NCBI GenBank assembly: GCA_003116995.1
Contig: BDSL01000071.1
Location: forward strand, 62,001-126,000
DNA length: 64,000 bases
Source of the DNA: Yamagishiella unicocca
Lineage: Eukaryota > Chlorophyta > Chlorophyceae > Chlamydomonadales > Volvocaceae
Direction of reading: 5' to 3'
The position numbers were made by a program, and so were the translations under genes. The notes beneath the pieces were generated by a model. It was not told the DNA's origin. It was given only the letters and a program-made list of their open reading frames with translations, and did no database searches. Below, piece after piece: positions 35,500-45,767 of the stretch (positions are counted from its first letter, which is position 1; every line of letters starts with the position of its first letter).

Positions 35500-35700
35500 G
35501 TAGTAACTGTTATGGTGGTGTGGTGGTTGCCAGACCGTGCGCCTTGGCTCGCTTATTCGGGCGAAGGTGAGGAGCCGCGGCCGCAGGGCCCGGAGGCGCT
35601 TCTCAGTCGGCTGGTAACTGACGTAGTAACTGTTACAGTGGGTTCCAGACCAAAAGGCAGAACCATCGGGCACATCGCCGGACACTGAACGAGTTAATGC
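35500..35700. repeat. Two direct, diverged copies of a short repeat
   Basis: The motif GTAGTAACTGTTA followed about 20 nt later by CCAGACC occurs near 35500-35545 and again at 35621-35665. A third copy lies inverted at 36496-36568. Confidence 0.5.
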
Positions 35701-36063
35701 TGATGTGGGAGTTTCAGTGCACGTCGTCGTTTCTCCGGCTGCGTTTGCAGCTCTTGTTGGAGAGAAGTTTCATACCACCGGAGAGGGGTGCCAGCGCTAG
35801 AGCGTGCGCACACTGCTCAGGTTGGGATGAAGGGTGCGTTTTTGTTCCCACTGCTGCCCCCTGCGGGCGGCGTACACGCTGCGTAGGCTGGGAGATGGGC
35901 TTTGGGTCTTTCTTTGCAGCGCCGTGCAGGTGCCGTACAAGTGGGCTGCGGGATGGAGTGGGTGCAGCTGTAGACCACGTCGCCCGGCCGGTTGGAGCGT
36001 TACAAGTTGCCTGAACAAGTGCAACGAAGAAGCTTCCTCTTGGATAATAAGAGTTGGAGTCGA

Positions 36064-36093
36064 GTGTGCGTGCGTGCGTGCGTGCGTGCGTGT
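36064..36093 (+). repeat. (GTGC)n microsatellite
   Basis: About seven tandem tetranucleotides in intergenic DNA. Confidence 0.85.
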
Positions 36094-36495
36094 CACGGGG
36101 CTGACTTGGCATTCGCCTGGGGGTTCATCCAGGGGATCCTGCCCTTTCCCACCGTGCATCTTGTTTTTTAAGTTGCTCAGTTTGTAGTTCCTTACCATTC
36201 AGTGCGCCTCGCGATGGAGGAGGCCCAATTTTGAGGTTTTTGGTTGGACGTAAGGATTTAGAGGACGCGTGTCTTTGATCACATACCCGCGTCAGAAGAG
36301 TCCATCGACACGGGGTCCGTCCCGATCAGGCTCATGGGTCACGTTGCACATTCACTGTTGTTATTTGCGTCTTTGTTTGAAGCCAAGCCAAGTAAACACA
36401 TGTACGGGTAGGTATTAGAGATGCCGACGTCTGTGGTCATCTGTTGTACCAACGTGCACGCGCACATGTAAAATTGCCGCAACATTGTCGTTCCT

Positions 36496-36568
36496 CATTA
36501 ACACGTTGCAATGCGCCCGATGGCTCTACCATATGGTCTGGGGCGCGCTGTAATAGTTACTATTACGT
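36496..36568 (-). repeat. Inverted copy of the 35.6-kb repeat
   Basis: Reading the reverse strand of 35621-35699 gives CATTAA, CCCGATGG, TGGTCTGG and AGTTACTA blocks that occur in the same order here. The pair encloses about 0.8 kb and could be the ends of a decayed element. Confidence 0.5.
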
Positions 36569-37934
36569 TTATGATACGAGAAGTAGGCCAACGCAGCAGC
36601 CCTTCCGCAGCCGTGGGCAAGGCGAGCGACCGCTGCCGCGCCGGCTCCCTAAGCTCGGCCCTTCGCCTACGCAACGGGAGGGTGCATACGGTTTCCATTG
36701 GGAACACACGTGTGTTCGGGTCAGGATTACACCCTTCTTAGGACTTCCTAAAAGCTTGGGTCGACTCCTCAACTACGGAAGGAGACGCTAGGCCTGAAAT
36801 ACGTCCCACAGCGCAGACGAGCACGAAGTCCGTCGATTAGCACGTGAAGAGCCTCGGGCATCGACTGCGGAGCTCCCCTTGCAAGCACGCCACCGCGATA
36901 CCTCTCACACCCGTGGAGCCGCCTCCGCTTCACCCTGCCCCTGATCCTCGTGGTTCGGCCACCGCTGCTGCTGCAGCAGCACCGACGTCAATCCGGCTGC
37001 AACTTCTGCTCGCTGTGAAGTCCCAGCGCTGCACTCGCCTCTGGCCCGCCGACCGCCCATCAGCAGCTGGGCAACCGATTGCCCATAGACAGCTCCAAAC
37101 GCAGCAGCGCCTAATGCCAGCGGCGCAAGCTACGCAGCACAGGCGGACCTGCACACATGCTTGCCCGCAGCACGCTTGTGCACACGCTCAGAAAACGTTG
37201 TACCAGCCTACATATATTGTACTACAGTGTCCGTGTCATCCTTTCCCAGTTGTAGGATCCCAGGTGTGCGTGTGTTTTGACGTTGTCCGGTGGCGTTTGG
37301 TTTGCGGTCGAGTGTTCAGTTTCCGGGCATTCCTTTAAATACGTGTGGCTTTAGTGAGCGGCTTGTGTGTTCTGTTAATCGCATACACCGCTTACATCCA
37401 CAGACGGAATGTTCGTTGTCCTAAACATCTTTGTGGAATTATTTCCATTTACGTAGATGCTGATGCTCATATCTGTGCTCGCGTCCTAAAATTTACGTGT
37501 CAGCAAATACCGTGTCTGTCTGAATTGCCTGTCGAACATAGCATCTGATAGCAAGCCCGCAAAACAGCACATCAACGGGGCGCCCAACGCCCCCAACAGC
37601 CTCGTCCCCACGCAATCAACACGCGTGTTGGCCTCCCCCATCACATGTACCCACGTGGCGCCGCACGACGGTACGTCCTCACGTACACATCCTCCGGAAG
37701 GCATCAAATCTAATTCTAAACTACATACATCTTGACAGGCCCCATCTCCAACAAGACACTTCCACCCCGCCTACCGGTCGTGTGCGCACATCCCGCGCGA
37801 CTAGGCTACTGCTGCACTGTACCTAGACGCACGCACGGCGGCGGCCCCGACGCGGGCTCACCGCTTTCTCTCTCCCCCATGCGGAACAGCTGCGCTTCCC
37901 AGCTGCTCCATCAACCTCGAACGGCGCCACGGCT

Positions 37935-38075
37935 TCAGCCAGCCGCAGGGCTCCCGCCATCCCGCTGTCCCCCGCTAACTAGCTGCAGAGCTCCCGCTGT
38001 CCCACTATCCCCGCTAGCCAGCAGCAGGGCTCCCGCTGTCCCCCGCCAGCCAGCCGCAGGGCTCCTGTCAACAGC
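37935..38075. repeat. Minisatellite in the 3' UTR of the RING gene
   Basis: Roughly four imperfect copies of a 36-bp unit built on CAGGGCTCCCGCTGTCCCCC, immediately beyond the RING gene stop codon. Confidence 0.7.
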
Positions 38076-38095
38076 GCTGCGTGGCCCGCCAGCGA

Positions 38096-41000
38096 CTACG
38101 CCGTGTACACCAGCAGCACCTCCTCAACAACCTGCCTGCAAAGCGGGCAGCGCACCGGGGCGGGAACGGCCTCCCCAGCAGCCGACCCGCCCGCGGCACC
38201 TCCTGTGCCGCCGGAGCCGCCGCCGGAGCCGCCGCCGGAGCTGCCGCCGGAGCCGGCAGCAGCAACAACAGCAGCAGCAGCATCCGGTGACGGCTGCGAA
38301 GACAGTAGCTGCTGCGCGCACGGATAGCAGGCGCAGCAATGGACGGTGCGGCCGTGACGAAAGCCCACAACAGGGCTGGCCGTCAGACAAATGACGCACA
38401 ACCCGCTACTTCCGCTACCGCCGCCGTCGATGGCGCTTCCCAGGCTTACTGGGCTCGGACCCGGCCGCAGCCCCGCCGGCCCCTTATCAGGAACACCCGC
38501 CGGTGCTGCCGCAGCGATGCTGCCGCACCCACGCCGCCCGACGCCCCTGCCGCCACCACCACCCGACGCATCACCCGCTGCGGCGAGGTTAACCTCGTCG
38601 AGACCAGGTGACACCACCACGTGCTTTGTCCCCGGATCAAGCTCCGGTGAAAACGCGGCCTGCTTCCCCGCCGCGCCATAGCCAGCAGCAGGGCCGATGC
38701 CGCCGCCCAGACGCTGCCCTGGGGTCCCTCCCCTCGCCACCTCAACCACTCCGCAAGACACAACCTCAGCGGCCGCATCGGGCGGACCCCCGCCTGAGGG
38801 CGGACCCCCGCCTGAGGGCGGAGCTCCGCTCCCGCTCGCCGCCCCACCAGCCCCACTACTTGGGCCTGACCCTTGCGACGATGTCATCGCAACGCCGCCC
38901 TGGCGGCCGCGGATGGCGCAGCCAGCACCTATTAGCTGACGATCCCAATGTGCCCCATGCAGCGCCGAGACCGCAACCGCAGCGATCGGTGGTGGTGCCT
39001 GGGCCCTCGTCTCCGCCAAGGACCCAGTCACCGCCAAGGACCCAGTCACCGCCAAGGACCCAGTCACCGCCAAGGACCCAGTCATCGCCAAGGACCCAGT
39101 CACCGCTAAGGACCCAGCAACCCCAGCAACAGCTGCTTGGGGTGCTTGCGGCGACCCCACCACCTGGACGGACTCAGTGCTCGTGACCACCGTCAGCGGC
39201 GGCAGCTCAAGCCGCCGTGCCACCAGCAGTGCCGGCTGCTGCTGCTGCTGCTGCTGCTGGGCCAACGGCGGCCCCGCCCCGCCCCTGTCCCTGCCAACGC
39301 CGCCCGACGCCCCGCCGTCAAGCGGCGGCTGGGAACCATCGTGGATGGCTCCAACCTGACCCCGAGACCGCGCCCGCAGCGGCAGCGGCGGCCCCGCCTG
39401 CTCCTCGTGTGTGCTCGCAGGCCCCCACCCGGCACCCCACAGCGGCGGCTCCAGTACCTCGTGTAGAGGACGATGGCGGCTCCGGGACGGGGCGCCCGAG
39501 GAGGCATCCCCGCAGTCGCTGCACGCCGCCAGCAAGGCGTTGAGTTCCGCCGCCGCCTTCAGGGAATCCGGTATGGTCGCGGGTCGGAGTTGTACGGCCC
39601 AGTGGGTGGCGGCGCCGCCTGCCGTGGCGGCAGCGGCGGCGGCGGCGGTTGTGGTGGCGGTGGTGGTCAGGGACACACAGCCGCCGCCGTTGCCGCCATT
39701 GCCGCAGGTGCCGGCAATGCCGGCAGCGCCGCTGGTGCCGGCAGTGCCCAGCTGCGGGATCCAGGGCCGCAGGCAGTCCTGCGGGCGGCGATCCGCTGGT
39801 CGGCTGCCGGCTGGGACAATGAGGCGCTGCAGGCGGGTATCGAGGGTAGTGAGGGTAGTGAGGGTAGTGAGGGTAGTAAGGAGTGGGGTAATGAGGATCG
39901 AGGGCAGCGAGGAGTGAGGGCAGCGAGGAGACACGGGGGATCAGGAGTCCTCGGGGCATCGGATGACCGCAGGGGCCGTTGCTGTAAGGGAACAAGGCGA
40001 AAGCCGTGAGCCTGGAGCCCATGTCGTACAAAACCACCGATCACGCCGGCCGTTTCTCCACCCTCCCGCCCCGCTGCAACACCGCACCCTCCCGCCCCGC
40101 TGCAGCACCACACACTCCCGCCCCGCTGCAGCACCGCACACTCACCGCCGCTCCTCCCGCCAAGCGCTCCACCAAGCAGCTCCTCAGCGGCAGCCGCAAC
40201 AGCGGCCTTCCCACTGCCCCGGCCGCGTCAAGGGGCGAATCCCCGGCCAGAGCCAGCAGCTCGGTACACGGCGCAGACCCTACGACCCCAGGGGTGGCCG
40301 CGGGCACATCCCGCACCGGGCCTCTGCTGCTGGGCCGCAGCACCACCAGCCGCACTGGGGCCCAGCTGCTGTCGCTGAAAGGAGCCACCTGGGGGGAGAT
40401 AAGTGTGACGTAATGCGGTGTGGTTATGGCTGCAGTGAGGTGTGGTTAACGTTGTTTTTAGTCGCTCCCGAACCTTATCCTCATTACATTAGCCCCGAAC
40501 CTTAGTTACGTTACCGCCCTACGCCACGCGCCGCCGATGGCCGCTGTGCCCCCAGCTCCATTGAATCCCGCAATCCAGGCGCGCCTTGATGCGGACACCC
40601 GCCATTCGCAACTGGCAACGAACTAACAAACGGACCAACTTAGCTACCTGCTCTCCCCACGCGCCCCTACCTGCGCGCTTGCTGCCGCGGAGCACAGCGT
40701 CGCCGCCGCCAGCATCCGCCGAAGCGACGCGGCACGATGCGCGCAACACGAACCCCGCCGCCGCCGGTCTCCCTGGAGCGCCGCCAGCAGCCCGCTCAGG
40801 CACCCCGGGCCGCCCTCGCCGCCGCCGCTGGCCTGCCTGGGAGCATCGCCCGAATTTGAATGTGAATGGTCTGGATCCAGGAGGATGTCCAGGGCCGTGA
40901 GGCCGGAGCTGTTCTGGCGGCACGGGTCCGCCCCCGCCGCCAGCAGCACCGCAATCGTGGACTCTAGCCGCTCCGCGTGGTTGGGGCTGCGGGCAGCGGC

Positions 41001-41843
41001 TAATGCCGCGGCCGCGTGATGCAAGGCACAGCCACCGTGTCGGTTCAGGTCAGCGGTGGCAGCGGCAGCGGTGAAGGCAGGGCGGCCAAGGTCCTGATCA
41101 GGCGCTGCGCCATGCCGCAGGAGCTGTCAAGGGGAGCGCACAGAAGAATCGGGTAGGAGGGGATTGGGACCGGCGGTTACAAAGTTGTGAGAGGCTGCGC
41201 TGGCGGGAAGCGTTAGTGATCGCGTGGGGTTAGGGCGTACCACGCGGCAGATCTCGTGGTCCGCCCGGTGTACTGCGTTCTGCAACAGGGAGCGGCCCTT
41301 GTGAATGAGGTTGTTGACAAGGGTGGCGCGCTGGCGCGTTGACAGGACCTCCGTCAGGACCTCCTGGAGAAGAGGGAAGGGTGCGGGCGGGCGGTGTTGC
41401 AGGGCGGGGCGGGCTGTGGCGTAGGCTCTTCAGGTGGCACCACGAAGCATGACTCTCGTCGTCCATCGCCGCTCACGTTACTCCAGTGAGTACAATCATT
41501 AATAACAGTATAATGTCTGGATAATACATCCACGCGCGTTGGTGAACGTAGGCACGACAGACCGCGCCAGGATTAGACGCCCCGGAGCGTCCTCTCACAT
41601 CCTCAAATACGCACCTCGAATCCCTTAGCATCGCCGCGGTCCAGGGCGGCGAAAAGCCGCTGTTGAAACAGCGGTGGGAGGGCAGCTGGGCGCCCGTCGC
41701 CATACTGGGAAGTGCCCGCCAGACCGCCAAGTACTGGTCGCTGGCCCCTTCCCAAATACAGGTGTAGCAGTTTGGTCTATGGGGGCGGCCCTGTCTCACA
41801 GGGCCGGCCCGAATGGGTTATCGGGAGGACGCTTCCGACTCAT
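38096..41843 (-). CDS. Ankyrin-repeat protein with C-terminal MDM2-type RING finger (probable E3 ubiquitin ligase)
   Basis: Modelled exons, high to low: 41843-41800 (candidate first exon), 41747-41615, 41363-41241, 41123-40671, 40388-40146, 39826-38096; 908 aa if complete. Ankyrin-like helices are visible in LFAALDRGDAKGF, LLQNAVHRADHEICRVV, LLRHGAAPDQDLGRPAFTAA and STIAVLLAAGADPCRQNSSG. The last exon is largely Gly/Ala/Pro disorder with a six-residue repeat, then the RING: CVICL, HGRTVHCCACYPCAQQL, CPLCRQVVEEVLLVYTA at the very C-terminus. The His-Gly and Cys-Tyr-x-Cys spacing and the terminal hydrophobic tail resemble MDM2/MDMX RINGs, where the tail supports dimerisation. Inferred role: substrate-binding ankyrins plus ubiquitin transfer. 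The 5' end is uncertain: the proposed first intron is only 52 nt. Confidence 0.75.
38998..39115 (-). repeat. In-frame 18-bp minisatellite in the RING protein exon
   Basis: Six to seven copies of an 18-bp unit (CCAAGGACCCAGTCACCG on the plus strand) encode a repeated Ser-Leu-Ala-Val-Thr-Gly hexapeptide in the disordered middle of the protein. The unit length keeps the frame. Confidence 0.85.
39842..39884 (+). repeat. 9-bp GAGGGTAGT tandem repeat next to a splice acceptor
   Basis: Four to five copies. On the coding (minus) strand it gives a CCCTCACTA pyrimidine-rich run just upstream of the acceptor of the last RING-gene exon, so it may serve as the polypyrimidine tract. Confidence 0.75.
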
Positions 41844-42167
41844 TTAATGACCTGAAAACGAAGGTTTAATATTTGGGGTGTGTCATTAAACATAAACCTG
41901 CAGTAAATGCCAGTCAGCAGTGCACATGGGCAGAAGGTGTGTCATACGCATTGTATGTTGGCGTTTCGTGATGGCACAATCCGGGCACACGGCATTTAAG
42001 CCTCAATCTTATTCCATTAAGCTTACGTATATTGTTCTCGCTAATACAGCATACGAGATCGAGTTGTGTCGGTGTGCATGTGGCTACATCTCCGTTCACG
42101 TTATCCCCGGCTTCTTCAGGCTCGGCGTATACTAGCGAACAGGAGCCACGGTCGCATCGTACGGTCG
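41844..42167. promoter_or_regulatory. Head-to-head promoter region between the RING gene and the phosphatase gene
   Basis: About 324 bp separate the proposed start codons of two divergent genes. It is AT-richer than the flanking exons. No TATA box was assigned. Confidence 0.4.
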
Positions 42168-43588
42168 ATGAACACCTCGGACAGGCCTGCCGGTACCAGC
42201 GGCCAGCTTTCCCGCCTGTGGGTCTTTGACTTCGACTGGACTGTCGTGGACGAGAACAGCGACACATGGATCCATCGGTGCGCTCCGGGAGCCTCCCTGC
42301 CGCCGCATATCAAGGATTCCTACGTATCGCCAGACTGGGTGGGCTACATGAACCGCGTGCTGAGCTACCTTGCGGCACAGGGCGTCACCCATACCGACGT
42401 GCGCTCCCAGTTACAGGTGGGAAATTGGGTTTTCAGTTGCGGGTGTTTTCAGTCTTAAGGTTTATTGACTCGTTGCATGGTGACCTGACTCATTCCTGTC
42501 TGAACGAAGGCGCCAATAAAACCCCTGGCAACCAACTGCCGCAGGCCATTCCTTGGACCCCGGGCATGCGGCAGCTGCTGGAAGCCATCAGCCACAGCGG
42601 CGCTTCGGAGGCTCCTGCAGCAGCAGCGAGGGCTAAGGACAGTGAAACGCCGGCGGTGGGCACAGCGACTAAGGACGCGGCCAGCGGGCATCATCAGGAG
42701 TCCGGGTCCAAGGATGCAGAAGAGGAGACGCCAGGGCGTCCGCGTCCGACGCTTCGAGGCGCCCAGCACGCCGTCATCCTATCTGACGCCAACAGCCTCT
42801 TCATCACGTGGATCCTCGGCGGCGGTCCCAGGGATGGCGCAGAAGGAAGCCCTGCCTCTGTTCCCACCGCTGCTGCATCAGGAGCAGCCGCGCCTGCGGA
42901 CGCGGATTGCAGTACCTCGGGCAGGCACCAGACCCGGCAGCAGCCCCTTGTGCCAATGTTTCTGCGGATTCTCACCAACCCCGCAGCCGTGGACCCCGCG
43001 ACCGGCGCTACTGTCGTCACGCCGTACAACGGCTCGGGGCCGGGATCGTTAGCGCCGCCGCACAAGTGCACCCGGTGCAACCCAAACCTCTGTAAGCGGG
43101 AGGTGCTGCGGGAGCTGCTGGACGAGCAAGCCGCAGCAGGCGTGTCGTACCGGCAAGTGGTGTACGTCGGCGATGGCCACAACGACCTGTGCCCCTGCCT
43201 GGAGTTGCGGCGGGGTGACGTGGCGATGCCGCGCGTTGGATTTGCGTTGCACAAGCTGCTGAGGCCCCTGGCGGTGAAAGCGGCTGCGGCAGCGGGGAGT
43301 GAAGAGTGTGATGGCAGGGCAGCTGGCGGCGGCGCGGCTTCGGGAACGACGGTATCGGGAGCTGTGGCTGATGGTGCGCGCGGGGATGATCACATCTACA
43401 GGGCGGCGCTCGATGGCACGCAGGCACCAGGGCGAGGGTCATCCGCAGCGAGGGGTGAGCCATCATCAGCAGACGTGCTGCGGGCTGCCTGCGTGCCGTG
43501 GAGCGACGCGTACGACATACTGCGTTGGGTGGGCCAGCAGGATGATCAAGACGATCTGGCTTCAAGAGCCGGGGTCCTGGTGCTGTGA
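42168..43588 (+). CDS. PHOSPHO1-like HAD-superfamily phosphatase
   Basis: Two exons, 42168-42416 and 42545-43588, encode 430 aa. HAD motif I is FDFDWTVVDENSD, with the two catalytic Asp residues of DxD. Motif II is in HAVILSDANSLFI. The family Cys motif is CTRCNPNLCKREVLRELL, and the acidic motif is VVYVGDGHNDLCPCL, followed by GDVAMPRVGFALHKL. These match the PHOSPHO1/PHOSPHO2 group, Mg-dependent phosphatases acting on phosphocholine, phosphoethanolamine or pyridoxal phosphate. Compared with the animal proteins (about 270 aa) there are low-complexity Ala/Gly insertions between motifs I and II, after motif II, and near the C-terminus before VPWSDAYDILRWVG. No signal peptide is evident, so cytosol is likely. 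Substrate cannot be assigned. Confidence 0.85.
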
Positions 43589-43879
43589 AGTTTGTGAAAT
43601 TTGGAGCTTAAGCACCCGTACAGGTATTGGGATACTTGGAAAAGTGGTGACCACCGAGGTGGGGCATGAGCATGGGGTCACGAAGATGGCGTGAGCTGAT
43701 TCCTTCCTTCTACTAGGCCTCTGCAGCGGCCGCAAACTAAGCATATCAGTACACGGCCTCTGCGATTTCATGTTATTGGCGGCTATTGAGAAGCACGGGC
43801 GTCGGGCGTTGGCCCTGAACCTGTTGTGACCACAGTTTGTTGGCGCTTTAAAATAGCGCCCTACGTTTGGTTAAGTGGC

Positions 43880-43884
43880 TGTAA
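43880..43884 (+). terminator. Poly(A) signal TGTAA of the PHOSPHO1-like gene
   Basis: TGTAA 292 nt after the stop codon, in the gap before the convergent RPGRIP1L-type gene. Confidence 0.55.
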
Positions 43885-44108
43885 TGGTGTCAAAAGTGTC
43901 AATAGTAAAGCCGAGCCGAGTCCCAACGTTCCGACTTCGCCGCCACGACGCTATGTACTGGGCGGCAGGACACCAGGATGGTTCCACGTGTGACGCCGCC
44001 AACCAGCCACACAACGCCAACCGCCACACCATCGTCCTTCAAAAGCACTCGTAACCGTAGGGTTGCTGGCCCCTCAGGCCAGCTCTCCTGTCGAAGCCCG
44101 CTAGCGCC

Positions 44109-45767
44109 TCATCGTTGCTGCCGCAGCGTGCGCAGCGCCGCCTCTGCCACCAGTGACACAGTCAGAGTGGCGACCTGCACGTCGTCGCTTTCGTCAACAA
44201 CGGCAACCGGCTCCTGAGGGGACAAGCCGAAAGAGTGGGAGCGCGCGTGGGGAGGGGGAGGGGTGCAAATTAGACTCGGTTACTCGACGTGGGACGTGGG
44301 GGGAATGAATTGAGCAGCGGCGCTTGCCGGCGACATGGTCGAGCATTTGGGCTCGTGGGGGGGGGGGGAAGAAACTGAGCAGCGGCGCTTGCCGGGCAAC
44401 AAGGTCGCGCATTTGGGGACCGGAGGTCCTGGCGAAAACATGCCCGGCGATGAGGTGATGAGTTCTAATGCTCCCCCCACACGACCTCACCTGCAGCAGG
44501 TTACCTCGCCTGCCCGACCAGATTTCGGCAAGTGGCAGCATGCAAGAGCCAATGGTCTGCGTTGGAAAGCGGGGGTCGGTGCGGTGGGCCCCGGGGGTTC
44601 GGGAGGTGGGAGTAAGACGTGCACAGCAACGCAGGGTTGCTTGCGGTGCAGGACAGGCCATACTGTAAGTTACGGGCCCACCCTGCAGGTTGCACGCTCC
44701 CCAGCGACTTGGCTGCTGCGGCCTTTAGATTTCATTTATACGTTTTCCTCTCCACACCCTTCGGCGCCACACGAGCCTCTCCGCTATGTCCCCTACCTGC
44801 AATGTCCCTGGCTGTGCGATGCTGTTCATGTCCAGTCGTGAGGCGGTTGTGCTCATGAGCTTGATCTCCAGCATGAAGTCGTCCCCGCCGGCCAGGACGG
44901 ACAACAGCTCGGACGCAGCTGCCGCCGCCTGCATGCAAAACAACGTTTTGACGGAGGATGTTGGCGAACATGAATCCGAACAGGAGGACTGGGCGTCGAT
45001 GACCCGATAGCCAAGCCTAATAGCACTCCCCGCATCCGCCCCTCACCCCGTCCCCAGCACCGTATATTGACAAATCCACGGTAAGCTCGCGACCCCACGA
45101 CCAGGCCTGCCGCGCTCAAGTCACCACCTGACCCCACAAAGCCACCATGCCCGCACCCCCGGGGTCGCCCCACCACTGCCAAAGTGTGCTGACACCCACC
45201 AATACGTTGTACGACACGCAGTAGCCCAGCTCCAGCTCGCCCGCGCCCTTGGCAACAGGCTGCGTACAAGTGTCCAGCTCGCTGATGCCGTCCTGCTCGC
45301 TCAGCAGCGAATGCATCAGCACCACGTTGCGCAGCCGTGGGTTCCGCAGCGACTGTGGGGGTGACGTAATTTCAGGCGGGGAAGACGTAAGCGGCGGCGG
45401 TGGGACCAGGCAAGGAAATGGGACGTGCATGTCTGCGCTCGGATGGAGCCGATTCGGCCGTGGCTACCGCCTAGGCACCACTGTGGATATTTAGCTGCGG
45501 CAAGTGCTTGCTCTGTCGGTCCCACCTCTCGTGTCAGCTCCAGCGAGTGCAGGCACAGCACCAGCCGGTACTCGACGTCGACCCACGCGGCAGGGTCTGG
45601 TCGCTCACGCCGCAGCACCGGAGCCAGCGCGGCATCCTGCGGCACCATGCCCTGCTGCTGCTGCTGCATGTACGGCGTGGCGGCGGACTCGAGCGACAGC
45701 TGGGTGTCCGCGTACCTGGGCCGGCTGCTGCCGCTGCCACTGCTGCGCCCTGGCAGCATCATGTCCT
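44109..45767 (-). other. RPGR-interacting (third C2) domain of the RPGRIP1L-type protein
   Basis: Exons 33-37: 45767-45526, 45352-45200, 44928-44797, 44556-44491, 44213-44109. Starts with WVDVEYRLVLCLHSLELTRE. It ends with EPVAVVDESDDVQVATLTVS and a short basic tail, matching the strand order of the C-terminal domain of RPGRIP1/RPGRIP1L. The TGA reads at 44111-44109. Confidence 0.8.

Larger units (their letters stand above)
33805..38095. other. Long AT-richer intergenic region
   Basis: About 4.3 kb without a supportable gene. It includes a tRNA-like A-box near 34443, diverged repeats at 35.5-36.6 kb, a (GTGC)n microsatellite at 36064-36093 and, at its right end, the 3' UTR of the minus-strand RING gene. 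Open frames present here (for example 34272-34967 minus and 36844-37338 plus) have no domain signature. Confidence 0.5.

Noticed and set aside
36844..37338. 164-aa plus-strand open frame
   Set aside because: Composition changes along its length and no motif is recognisable; treated as intergenic.
41473..41799. Frame starting MATGAQLPSH as first exon of the RING gene
   Set aside because: Out of frame with the ankyrin helix LFAALDRGDAKGF encoded by the same bases.
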